64,000 nucleotides of DNA, from the NCBI RefSeq assembly GCF_963576545.1, contig NC_083639.1, positions 23,592,118-23,656,117 of the forward strand, read 5' to 3'. How positions within the stretch are numbered: position 1 is the first letter of the stretch; each line of letters begins with the position of its first letter. Below are positions 36,206 to 48,996 of the stretch, piece after piece. Under the pieces are notes generated by a model, which worked only from the letters and a program-made list of their open reading frames with translations, made no database searches and was not told the origin of the DNA. Source of the DNA: Limanda limanda. Taxonomy: Eukaryota; Chordata; Actinopteri; Pleuronectiformes; Pleuronectidae. Made by a program: the position numbers and the translations under genes.

Positions 36206-39200
36206 CCTGTACAAGTCACATGGGATATTTTAAAGGACAATGACCATCATGTTCTTTTACTGATCAGGTATAAAGTTTTGATGTAAAACTCTTAATTTAT
36301 ACTAAATATATATACATCACAATGCTTTCGGCACTGTAATAAACCATTGTAACTGAACATAAGTCAATACTGAAGAATTATCTAATGTAAAGGTAATTCA
36401 AAAGAGGCAGGACTTCAGACAAGCTTAGCCATCAATGGTTGCAGGTCCAAACCAAATCAGAAAGAAGACTATACACAAACCTGGCATCTTTTTCATCATC
36501 TCATCCTATTAAACATAGTAATCTTTCATTAGGTGCCAATCCCTCTCTCCTTTCACTGTATGCCAACACACACAGCACCTTTTAGTGTGTATCTACACAC
36601 AAACACACCTTTTTTGTGCGGGCTCCCAAATGGCCTGCGTCTTTAGCGTGCCAGGGGTGGTTGATTTCAAACACACAACTGTGTGAGTAAGGGGGGGCGG
36701 GGTGTTCCATATGTCTCTGCCTGGGCCAATCTCATCTTCAGCTCAGAACAGGCTCTCTCCTCTGTCTCCGGCCGGCTGCTCCAGTCGGGGGGTTTGAGGG
36801 ATGAGATTGAAGAGCCGAAGCATTTACATATAGTGTGAAAACCATCTGCTCATATCCCATTATTATCTGTCACAACAGTTATTTGACTGCTTTCGGCTAA
36901 TTCACTCCCGGGGTCGTGGTGCATGTAATAAGAACAAGGCATCACAGATTGGTTTTACATTGCAAATGCAATCATTTCTTTGAGAAAACATCTGTCCCTG
37001 TACCCTCCCAACACCCACACATCCGAACCCCACACTGTGGTTTTTACACTGTAACATTGACTTTACCTGTGCCTGACAAATCCAAGCCTGACCTCCCTCC
37101 TCCTCTCTGTCCCATCTGTATCACACCAATTTCACACTACACACTAATTCTAATGTAGTTTGACTCTGTGGGCTGTTCACATGGGAAAATGACCAGATAG
37201 ACCTCATAATACGAAATTCACGTTCAGAATACAATTGCACCAAGTTGTAATGTGGGGTTGATGCTAATACTAATCCTGTATAATGTATAATGTCTGCTAA
37301 TGTTAGCAATAAAATACCTGTCTTGATAAATACAGCATATGATGTGATAGATTAGCTTAGATTTGGCAGAAATTGTATATAAAATAATTCTAGTGATGTT
37401 TTCACTAGTGTGTTTCATCTTGTATAAATTGTTGCTTTCTTGACCCTAGAATGGGCCCTTCTTGTTTAAACATGTTATATTCACATGAAGAGCGGGTCCT
37501 CTCACCTTTTTAGTTTTTATGAACTGAAGGCGACCACAGGTTCTCTTTCATGTTTGGGAGGAAAGGCCGATGTGAGGGGTGCTCAACAAGAAACTCCACC
37601 AATAGATTTCACTACATTCTACACACCGAACCTGTGAGTCTACCAAAAGTATAATTTTGGTAGATAGAAAATACTATGGATTTGTGTATATGGAACATAA
37701 ACCAGATGCAAGCTTCCCCTCTTACTCAGTCACAACAGTTTTTGTCCACCCTTCCCCCTTTTTCATTATGCTTTGTGAAAAGGGGGAAGATAAATAAATA
37801 ATGGGTGTGCCCTCAATTGGAGCACATGATAAAAAATGGACAAGCAACCTTGAGATTTTTTTTTTTTATTGTTATTACTCTTTTCTCTGGTGCTGTGAAT
37901 ATGAACTGGCAGCTAGAGTAATTCAATCTAATGTAACAATTATAGATTTGCATCAAAATTTGACACCAAATGTGTTTTAGATCAAATGGCAGGATGAGAG
38001 GTGAAATTGTTTCATGCAGCCTTTTGCCATAAATTATGAATATCTGCACAGCTTCATTGTCAGTGTGAGCTGAAGCTTCTAATGAACTTCACACATTTAA
38101 AACAATTAATCTTATTTTAGGATATTCTTTATATCCCTGATAGTTTTCTATTTATATAGTTATAGTATTTTCTTGCATTCCAAAGAGAACCATTTTTTAT
38201 ATTCTTGGGAATTACAGGGTGTTTTTCCCAACATTTTATTTTCATGAACAATTTTAAGTAAATACTTCTACAATTTTTATAATTTTTGTGCTATCTCAAT
38301 TTTTTTCAACTAAGCCTTTTGAGTCTATATGTCAACATCTAAGATACTTTCTCCAATGCTCTCATCATAATTACCCTCTACAGCCTTTAGAGGGCTTAGT
38401 TGAATGCAAACGTTTGGTTTTGGGCCATTTGGTGAAAACCCTGATGCTGCAGGCCTTCACAGTATGCTGTCAAATGACTGCTGGATGTCGACATTATAAT
38501 GTCTTCCAACTGTTAAGGACATGTATGTGGCATCATGAGGCCAAAAAATGCTATCATATTAATTGGATTTGCCATCGATGATTAACTCTACTTAAATGTT
38601 AACAGAACTCAATATACAAGGCTTTTAAATGGAATATTTACTTTTTTTCTCTAATTCTATTTCTTCTTTCTTCCTTAACAGTTTGTTTATGCTTTCATTT
38701 ATATGGAGATAGTTCTTAGAATTAAACACATGCAATAAATAACCATTACCCAAACTGTATTTGGTCAGTAAAAGGGCCTCTGTATGCTCAGCTGCCTTTA
38801 GATGGAAGGCTGCTAGCTTACCCTTTGAGGCCACATGTGAATCTCTTCTTGGTGAATGTGCAGGCATAATGCTAATGCTACAGACACATATCATGGACTC
38901 ACTGTTCATACAAATGCACCACCAGGTAGTTTGGGCTCTTTCTTGGACGCAGTTTCCACAGTGGTCTTCACAAAATCATTTCTCTGATGTCTCTTTCACA
39001 AACCACTGGAATCCTGGCTGAAGAGGGTGATTTTGTGCTTATATTGATTAGATTGATGAAATGTGGTGTTAAAGGCGACAGGGAGCTGACTGCAAGAAAA
39101 ATCGGTGCACATATCCAAAACATAGCTTTTCACTCATTTTTTTGAGTTGCTCAAATATGTTTTTGCTGCTGACGCTGTCCACGGCAGCTTCTGAGCCAGA

Positions 39201-40078
39201 ACTCCTGTCATCATCAACCCAAATGCACTGCAGGTAATAAACTGATTATGGTTAAGTATCTCATTCAACCCTGGCATAAAATCTTGCAAACTATCCCTTT
39301 TTAAACAGAAAGTTTAGAAATGTATTCACACTGTAAAACCTTTGTTTGCAATGAGAAGATTCTCATTGCTACGATAACTAAGAGTGAAGAGACTGACAAA
39401 ACCACATACACATGTGTCTCTCACAGACACTCGCAGCATAAAAGGCTGTGGTGAAGGCAGCAGGCCTTCAAATGAATCAAAATGCCCTTTCCCTTGGCAG
39501 CTCCAAATCCTGCACGGCCAAAACAAAGAGATCTATCACTGCTGCTGCAACAACTGGCTCTTTCAGCCTGATTACAGCTGCCCTGAAATGGCCCCCATCA
39601 CCCCATCATGCCCTGGGAAATGACACTCAGCTACTGACATGGGCATTTATCTGCACAGACTCCTCAGCCAAATAAATACCAGATGGGTACAGTAAAGTTG
39701 GGGCTATACATCTATGATTTGGGTCCGTTATGTGCCTAATAGTGGAGGAAGAACATCCTGTGACTGAATGGCATTATATTGCAACAAAAAAAATGTGTTT
39801 TCTTTAATTTATAAGTAAAGCCACGCAGTAGATTCAACTCACTCTTTTTTCAAATCAGAGCCTATGAGTAACTTCTCATAAAATATTTAAGAATTTAATA
39901 TAAGTCTTTCAGTCATGCTGAGATACAGAGAGAATTTTTTTTTTCATGTTGTGTTTAATGGAGTCAACTGGATTGTCAGTGCCACCACAGCAATATTGAT
40001 GAGACATCCTTGTTGGCGGAGATTTGAGGCTTTGTTCTCACATACACAGAACCACCACTACCACCCCCCATGCCCCTC
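36206..40078. other. Intronic or intergenic stretch without recognised features
   Basis: Non-coding AT-rich DNA. A T-run near 37857 and several short frames have no supporting signals. Confidence 0.45.
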
Positions 40079-40130
40079 AAACACACACGCACGCACACAC
40101 ACACACACACACACGCACACAAACACACCC
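40079..40130. repeat. (CA)n microsatellite, interrupted by CG
   Basis: CA dinucleotides with three CACG interruptions. Confidence 0.95.
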
Positions 40131-40769
40131 CACTGAGAACTCTGTCAGCATGAAATAACACGTCTAATTAAGAGCTGTGGTGTGTGACAAGGAGCATGAT
40201 CTGTGTGTATTTGTGTATTTGTGGCTGAATGTGTTGATGGTGTTAGAAACTAGCAGAGAAATTGGACTGGTCTGCACTGACATAACTCAACAACAACTGG
40301 ATGTACAAACTTTTATGGTTTCTGTGTGAGCAGGTGGACATCCATTTCGAATTCGGAATATAGCTCTGTATATTTATTCAAATCATTCTTGCTATCCGCT
40401 AATTTGTCATTATCAGATCAAATGTTTAATTTGTCCAACGCTATGGTTTATAATTTGGATTTTCAAACACCTCCTACATTAATGATGTGATGATTACAGT
40501 TTTTTCATATATTTTCATATTGTGTGGAATCCATGAGAGGGTTAACGTGATAATGTGTGGTTGATAAATCCTCCTCATTGTGGGTTCATTTTATATCAGT
40601 GGAATGACTCTTTTTAATCAGTCAGAAAAGTCATCATATCTTCCCAGACAAGACTATATGTTCCCTGTCTTCAGAGCAAATAACAAAGAAGTGAGAAAAT
40701 GTATTTAATCCCTCCAGTGGTGAGGCTTCCTGCAGGTGCTGGGCTCTTTAATGTCCCCTATTCAGTTGG

Positions 40770-40777
40770 CACACACA

Positions 40778-40829
<52 letters not shown>
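40770..40829. repeat. (CA)n microsatellite
   Basis: About 28 CA dinucleotides, with one CAGA interruption near the start. Confidence 0.97.
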
Positions 40830-40833
<4 letters not shown>

Positions 40834-43800
40834 GTGGGAGAATGTGGGCTAGCATATTAACTTGCAATGGGACCTTTGCAATGACACCGTATTCTCGACA
40901 TTTTCTTCCACTTGGCAGTAAAGTCACAGAAGCTCAGAGTTAAGGTGGGACAGCAGGTGAGTGACGTCTTTTCTAATTTCTACCTTAATTCGTCACCAAG
41001 TAAAATAACACTGCTGTAATGCAAAATCTGCTGCATGTTAGGAATGTCATCAATATTTCTAACACGCAGCGGTTTGAAACTGTCCTAGTGGTCTAAGATC
41101 CCAAAGAAAATATGGACAATATGTGTTTGACAATTACAACTGGCCAGGCACATCATCAAATTCCTCTAAACATTGAGAGAAAGTAAACAACAGTTTTAAA
41201 TCTAATGTCATGATCAGGGTAAATTAGCCATGTTACTGTAACTGACCTGTTATCTGTTATCAAAGGGCCATGCAGGTTTTAAAAGCAAACATGCTTGTAT
41301 TCACCAGCATGTCCGACACAGTTGTGTGTACATGAGTAACCAATGCGGACCAGGACCTGACTGACCAGTGAGGCAACTGGTCCTTTGCCAGGAAAATTCC
41401 CAGGGTTTCCACACACCTTTCGATGCTGATGCACTGCAGGTATTAATAGGGTCACTGGTCACTTGGTCCCCCTCAGTGTCTGATTTCAATGTTGCTAAGA
41501 TTCTGAGTGGAAAAAATCCCAAGCTCAAGGTCAGTTGAGGTCCTTATGTTATAATTTCATCCCAGTCTGTCTCCCAGTGTCCCTGGATGTGGTTGAAGCA
41601 TACATAGGATATTGACTAAAACCACTGCTGTACTGTATATGCAGTGCAATATTGACTGACATAAAAAGATCCTTAAGAATATTAATAAGACAATACAATT
41701 GAAATATTTCAAAACTTGTCTTCTTTATTCTCTTTGACAACCATCAAGGTATCATGCAAGCCAACCACCACACAGATGACAATAGGCCTGATTACGGTTT
41801 GACTCAGAAAGATGGATAAAGGCAGAGAATCACATGCAAGGCATTTGAGCTGTTGTTAATTTGTGGGACTGCATGGATGAGGGGCAGTGAAGAGGCAGGT
41901 GTGTTGTCTGCCAATGAGGAAAAAAAAAAAGTTAGTCTCCGCTAAACTCAGCCAGCAGCCACCAGTCAATGCTGACAGGCAGTACAGAGAGAATGGGAGA
42001 AGAATAAGTGCTCCCCATCATGTTCCTTTCAAGAGAACAAAGGCTTGTACTCATCGTGAGTCTGCCTCAAGCTCAAAAACGTCTCCTCACTTGAACATCC
42101 ACAGTCTAAAACATACATCATCCTTGGCATCATAAAAAAACAACAGGGGTGGGAATGAACTGAGGAGGAAGAAAATAGAATCGGAATTTCATTTTAATAC
42201 GCTCTATTATGATCTGACAGGCATTGTGCCGATGTGCAAGACTCTTTTTTCTAAATCAGAGGGCCATTGTTTGAGGAGATAGGATTTATTTGCCGGTAGT
42301 TGCGTCGTCTTTATTTGTGACTGGCAGTGATTAACCAAATAAGAGACACACTATGAGAATATGAGGGGCTTGACAGCAGCGAGAAGGACGGATCAATTCA
42401 GTTCAATTCAGGAAATGTCTCAGCTACACCCAGAGAATATAATAAAATACAAATGAGGGAAGTTAAGCTTTATCTCCTTAAGACGAGCTTTCAACTAAAG
42501 CTAAAGTCCACCAGCAACTGGCAGCATGTCTCACCTCAGGAGACAAAATGTTTCCAGAATCAAATTGCTTCAATGCAGTTTTTCAGGGTTAAATGACACC
42601 TCTGCACTCACAAGAAGAAGAAACCTGTGGGAGGAGTTTAATTCAAATCTGCTTAGCTCATGTGTGTGTATAGTATATACAGTGATCTATGATATGGGGA
42701 TAACCTTTAGCTGAATACAAGGGCAAACAGGGGTGATGTTATGCACCATTATAAATACATGTACATAGCTCCTCTGTTGAAGTGCAAATGATTCAGTGGC
42801 TCGACGTGTATTCATAATTTATGACTGAAATATCACTGCCTGAAATCCAGACAAAAGCAGAGGATAAATAATCTTATTAGGAGGAGCTGCAGTGCTTGAA
42901 ATTATGCACAAGCCACTCCATATTCACCCAATAAAACCAACATGAGGACCAGATATTCTTAATGAAAACACAGTGTGCAAAGAGCAAAGTCGACCCAGAT
43001 CTCAGGTCTGGAAGCAGCTAGTGCAGCTGGTGAGTGTAATGTGAGACTGTTATCTGCATTTAAATGTAACAGAGTCATATTTAAATGTTCCAGAGGAGAT
43101 CAGATATTAATATTTGATTGACAGGAAGCAGTGTTCCATTACAAGGTCCTCTCTTCCTTTCATTTTGTCCGAGTTTGCATCTGAAACATTTCATCATCTA
43201 TTGGCAGTGCTTCTACACAGCGGGTTCACCTCTTAAACTGTAATTCAGTAATGCTGACCTGAGACCTGTTCCAGGAACCATATCTGCTTTAAATCACAGC
43301 AGGATGTGACTGCTTCCCTTTGGCAGAACACATTTAATGCCTCCCTGATGTTATTAGACCGTGGTGGAGGGTTAGGTAACAGAACCCTGAGATGTAAGGT
43401 TAGTGAAAGTTTATGGTCATGGAATTATAACATACAATGACACTCCCATTCACCTCTTTAGCTGCACACTGCACAAGATAAACATCCGACTGTGTCTGAT
43501 ACAAAGTGTTTATAATCTAATTTACTTTGCCAAATCCATTTTTCAAGGCAAAATAATCACTGCCTGGGTTTTTGTCCACCTGCTGCATTTAAAATCAAGC
43601 AAGTAGGACTCCCCAGGACACTGTGACTCTATAAATTAAAATGTGTTTTTAAATATTCAGACTGCATCCAGACATATCTTGACCTCTTTAAATTGACACC
43701 TGATATATTAATGTGTCTCCACTGTCCAGATTGAAGTCTGATCGCTCTGTTCCCCACGTTTCCTCCTCCTCTTGCCTGTGAAGGTCCCAAAAACATATGT

Positions 43801-46800
43801 TTCTGTGGTTTCTGTTTTTTGGATTTTTCTCATCTTCATTACACTAACATGAGGACTTAGTAACGGACTGCTTCCTGTGTTAAATAGTTAACGGATGCTC
43901 ATTCCCTCGGTGCTGCTGTTACCTCACTGGTTTGGAAAAGTCAAGTGGGATCATTATCTCTGCCAGTTTAGTGGATACAAAAAACAGTTTGTGAGGACAG
44001 TTTTTGAGGATTTATAATGAACCACCGTTTTCTTTTCTGAAAATAACCAAGCAATCTGAGTTGTCAATAATAAAAGCATAAAAATGCTTTAGCTGCTGTG
44101 AAGGAACACTGGGGGAAATAACATTAATTACTTGACTAAACGTCACTGACACTGAACTCTGTCAGCGACTGGAAACAGTTAATGATGAATTACTTCATGT
44201 AACAAACTGCGATGAAATGTATAAAAAAATAATAAAGAGCAGCCTGGAGGTGCAATGACTGCTTAAAGTCCATTTACTTATCAGGACTCCTCAACTGATA
44301 TTATAAGCCCCTGTCCACACATCAAAGGAGACATCCATGGTTAGGTCAATCTGATCAGTCAGATCCATGTAGTTACTGTTTCTGCCTTTAGTGCTTTCTT
44401 TTTTCCACAGAAATAAACTAAATGTGGCACATTATGATACTTGATACACAAAAAATCTGCAAACTTCAAATCGGCAAAGGTGGAATAAGCCTAAAGTGTC
44501 CAATTTCTCAAGCTACCAGAGCCGACTCGCACTGTTAAAAATAGAATTCCCCGTCTTTCTGTCAATAGACACCCTAGCCCTCATTCAATACCCAGTGTCT
44601 CGGGCAAAGCCGGCCTCCACAATAATTACTTAACTGTCAGGTAGGATTAGACGGTCTTAAGCCACCTTGAGCCAATCCAGAATCCAAAGGAAAAAAAAGC
44701 CAGGGAGATACACTGTGACATTTCAGCACTGGCCGACGTTGTCTGGATGGAGAGAGCAGAGAAGGGAGGATAAAATCAAGGGTAGTAAATGTGACTCTCT
44801 TCAAATCCCCATCTCAATAGGATTGCTCTAGGGCTTTTTGAAAACCAAAGATGGGAGCCAGGGCTTTAATAATGCACTCCTGTACGTTGAGGATTAACAT
44901 AAGACCTCTTTTATGATTGAGTGTTTTCTTTTCATGTGTCCAATGTATCGTCACTTTATTGACATATGCTTTATGAGCTAAATACTGAATAAAGTCTAAA
45001 GAGGACCAATAGAGAACAAAGATTTAAGATGAAATTAGAAAGTAAAGCACAGTTAAAGCACATAATGACTTCAGTGACACACTAAATTAATTTGTTAACC
45101 GCGGACCAATACACTTTTGATATTAATGATAATGCCACAATATGCAGCAATAAGATAGATGGAAATCTTTTTTTCAACTAGTAGTGAAATTTCTCCCAAG
45201 ATTTTCATTACAGCTGTACCTTAACCTAACAATATATAAATATCAGTGATTTTCCAACTGATTATAAATGAAAGAAATATGTCCAAACTGTATCAGTGCT
45301 GATGTTTCTTCATCATTCACTCATTTTCCTTTTTTCTCTGAGAGGATAGTCATTGTCACGTCATGCCTGTAATGCAGTTTCAGGTACATTCAACAAAGCA
45401 GACAGACCTATACATACTGAATCTTTTGTCAAGATGGGGACAACTCTGTGTGATCCAGTTCTGTCACATGCCAGAAATTAAGTAAGCTATGATGGAGAAC
45501 CAAATTGATATTTGACAGGCAAATGTATAAATTGCTTTTTCATGGCAAAAAACAAGGCTAGGGGAAAAAAGCTGAATAATGAGTGCTCATTTTAAAGAGG
45601 TCAGTCACTGTGAACCTACTACAATCTCAAGTCAGAGCTAATCAAAGTATTTTCCATTTTCTTTTCAGATTTGTCCCCTAAAAGTCCATTGATTCTGTCG
45701 GATCAATTTAAACTCAAGCGCTTTAACATACAAACATTGGATCTAAAAAAGAAAATGCATTAGATAGAAATTGGCAGCTTTGTCTCAGGCAATCAATTCT
45801 ATCAATGTTGAACAGGCCTCTGAATCTGATATGATTAAACAAAAGAGTCAAGGAGGGGGGCGGGAAGAGAGAAAGGGCCAGGAATCAATATTTGTGGTAA
45901 ATGCTTCCAAGAAGACGGGTGCTGAACTTTTAGATAAGGACATCACATAACACCAGCCCCAGCCCGATTGCTTGCTTTTCCTTTGTCTCTCTAGCCTTTT
46001 GGCGAGATGTACAGGGACTACTGCCAGCCATAGGAACAGCTGCTTTTTTCCGGATCACAGGGTTAAAGCAGTTAGAAAGCCTTGGACCTTAGAGACGGAG
46101 ACTTGTCAAAGCAATAAGCCTTGTCAGGGAATGGCAAAACCCCACAATGCTCCTCACGCATCCTCATATTTGCTGCAAGCTTCAGTCTCAGTGTCCATCA
46201 AAGAACTGAGAACATTCTCCCAGCTAGCAACGGATGTTGCATAATAAGTCTGCGTGAGGACAAGCAGGTAGACACAGGAGACACAAAGTACAGAATTGGA
46301 TGTTTTATTTACCCAAAACTTCAACAATAAGAAAAAATGACAGGAGAGAAAGCACAGCTTTGTTCTGCGCCTGAAGTAAAAATGAGATCGGTGGCAGAAC
46401 TTGAAGGAAATAATGAGCATCCACTGACAAATGAACAGTTATACCTGCCTGAGCATAGTGAACACATAGAATACACTCTCCAGAAACTTGTACTTTATGC
46501 TTGTAAAGTGTATTATTATTGCAATGTATTATTTCAGTCAGCATTAAAGGTATTTAATTTGTGAATTTGATGTGATTCTATGATCAATCAGGCAGTGGCA
46601 GTTTTTGTATTTTGGTAAATGGAATCTACTGTTCCCCTGTGTCTGCATGACAAACCATCAACCTCGCGTGACACATATGGTGGAAACATCTGCAGAGTTT
46701 GTCTTATGTACTGATATCAGACCAGTAAGTTACTTCTTTGCACAATTAAAGGGATTTATACAACTGAGGGTTGGTCAGTATATGTGAACTACATTCTTCT

Positions 46801-46920
46801 AAGAAGGATTAATTTGCCCAAATGGTTTTAGAAAATCATGTGATTAATGCAGTACCAGCCCTTCAAACTTGAATCTATGTCCGCATGAAATATCACATGA
46901 TTAATGAGCATTTGGCTTAA
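40830..46920. other. Non-coding stretch, conserved-looking in places
   Basis: No exon was accepted (two weak candidates are listed as rejected). About 42180-42340 ('taatacgctctattatgatc' and following) is non-repetitive with homeodomain-type words and could be a conserved element. Confidence 0.35.
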
Positions 46921-46952
46921 AATAATAATAATAATAATAATTATTATTAATA
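46921..46952. repeat. (AAT)n / (ATT)n palindromic microsatellite
   Basis: AAT units run directly into ATT units, making a self-complementary A/T hairpin. Confidence 0.9.
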
Positions 46953-47102
46953 TTATTTTTTTTGAATGTAATTGATTTTGTCTGGTGGTGGCAGGACTGC
47001 ATATATTTTATCAGATGACTTTGTAATAATTAAACAAATGGCCTTTAAACAGAATTTCTGTAGGTTAATGAGCTACATATTGAAAATCACTGTGTTCAGA
47101 CA

Positions 47103-47340
47103 GGCAGCTGTGGCTGAGAGGTAGAGCGGTCGTCCCCAGTTCGATCCCCAGTCTTCCCCATCTGTATACTGAAGTGTCCTTGGGCAAGATGCTGAACCCT
47201 GAATTGCCCCTCATAGAACAACAAAGTGAAGCTAATAGATGCACTGTATGAATGTGTGTGTGAATGGGTGAATGTAAAACCGAACTCAAAGAGCTTTGAG
47301 TTGTCATCAAGACTAGAAGGGTGCTATATAAATCATCTAA
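47103..47340 (+). repeat. tRNA-derived SINE (V-SINE-like)
   Basis: The head carries a tRNA-like A box (TGGCTGAGAGGTAG, about 47111) and B box (GTTCGATCCCC, about 47139). Their spacing is shortened, so part of the tRNA-like head between them has been lost. The body has 'gaagtgtccttgggcaagat', a core I associate with V-SINE-type fish SINEs, then 'gaatgtgtgtgtgaatgggt' and the tail 'agggtgctatataaat'. It is the best preserved of four copies in the window (others at 4095, 53040 and 59345). It is a SINE and not a tRNA gene: the acceptor stem and anticodon arm are not intact. Confidence 0.85.
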
Positions 47341-48452
47341 ATTTACATATGAGCTATGATTAACTCTGTCCATTCTAATCATTTGACAACTGAAACCGAG
47401 GATTGTGTAAATGCATTGTAAAGTATATAACACTGACAACATGTGCTGAATGGACATTTTTGAGCACGGCCAGCATCCTTAAGATAAGGCGGCTCAACAT
47501 AATCTGTAGAATGTCTAACTTTGACTTCTACAAAACCATGTGTTAGAACAAGCTAAGACAGAATGAGCTTTAGGGTAAGGAAGTCCTTGTGTCAGACATT
47601 AGAAAAGGAACATAAAAAGGAGAGAGCCAAACAGATAACCGCAAGGTGAGAATGGCAGCAGTGTAGTGTTGGAAAGATCAGGCTTTGTGAAATGATTCCA
47701 AGGGCTTGTTTGACATGTCCCCCTTAGGGCAGCCTGAAGGCATATCAGCAACTATTTGTTCCTGAGAAAAAAAGCACCAGGATTTCCGGCTTTAATATTG
47801 TCTCCCGTCAGATCCACAGCATTAATAAAATAAAAATAAAAAAGTCATGTTGCCTTGTGTATTTCCTGTTTAATAACACACCTGAAGCCATCATTTATTC
47901 TGGAGATGGCAGTTTGTGATGCTTGACAAAACGGCTCCTGGTGGTTTGTTCTTTGCCCCATCTGCTGTCTGGTCCGCAATGAGCGATTGAGGGGAGCAGA
48001 AACATGGAGGATAAAAATGCTGAGGTGACAATCTATAAATCTCCCTCAGTTTGAAAAATGACTCACTCTGGTCAGCTCTCAGACGCTTCCAAAGAAATCC
48101 GTTCACATTACTGTTTAAGACATTTGCTGTGGCTATGAGGTGAGCTGCTCCCGGCCGTATGTCACTCTGCACAGGGACAAGTGGACAACAAGGAATTTGC
48201 TTCAAAATGGGCAAAGTTTTATGTTTTAAAAGGTAATTTAAGAGTAATTTCCTTGCAGCATAAAAAAGGTTCAGTTTTTGGTGTGTCCGAACCATATGGG
48301 TCCACATTTGTGATGAACGTCAGTTTATCTGCTACAATTAACATACATGTTTTGTCCCCATGAACTGAAAAATACACGTTTACAATTTAAATCCTGTGTC
48401 CTTCAGTTTGCTGATCTTTAATTTATTTTATTTGCCACATAAATGTCAAATC

Positions 48453-48990
48453 TACAGTGGCCCTGAGAGCTCAACACACTGCAATTTAAGAAAACACATG
48501 CATGTGGCCAAAACACAAGCAAAGAAAGAAAACATCTTTATCAATTTCACAACACAGCACAACACATTACAGAAACGCACAGCAAATACAGAAACTCGCA
48601 GCAAATATAGAAATTGCGTAGCAAATACAGAAAACGACAGCGGAAGTGTTTCCACAGGACTCTTAAAAGTGATGGACACGTTCCCTCTTTGTTGCTGCTG
48701 CAGTTTGGAGTTGTTAAAGTCGATGTCCGTCAGTGATCTTGGAAAATTTGCTAAACTTAAAACGTTTTTGGATTTATTTTAATAAATAACAAACTTTATT
48801 ACTGCAGATGTATCCTGTTAACCCTCTGAGAGACACTTGCCTTGTTGTTTTCTGTATTTGCTGCGGGTTTCTGTAATGTGTTGTGTTGTGTTCTGAAATT
48901 CATGAGGATGTATTCTTACTTTGCTTGTGTTTTGTCCACTTGCATGTGTTTTCTTAAGTTGCAGTGCGTTGAGCTCTCAGGGCCACCGTA
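48453..48990. mobile_element. 538-bp MITE with ~145-bp or longer inverted arms
   Basis: The left end TACAGTGGCCCTGAGAGCTC and right end (reverse complement TACGGTGGCCCTGAGAGCTC) begin inverted arms that stay alignable for at least ~145 bases at roughly 90% identity by eye. They meet a unique ~150-base centre. CAAATC occurs directly outside both ends (48447-48452, 48991-48996) and may be the target duplication, though the right flank repeats this word. The left arm has three tandem ~20-base copies of a 'gcaaatacagaaa' unit where the right arm has one. There is no transposase, so it is a non-autonomous DNA transposon; superfamily is unclear. Confidence 0.88.
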
Positions 48991-48996
48991 CAAATC

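Noticed and set aside
40919..40956. 38-base micro-exon between TTGGCAG and GTGAGTG
   Set aside because: Good splice signals and an open frame, but its incoming phase does not fit exon B and such short matches arise by chance.
45995..46033. Terminal exon PFGEMYRDYCQP-stop after a strong acceptor
   Set aside because: The acceptor is excellent but no upstream exon, polyadenylation signal or family match supports it, and it would conflict with exon C.
47111..47150. tRNA gene suggested by A and B boxes
   Set aside because: Boxes are too close, no cloverleaf is possible, and the sequence continues into a SINE body.
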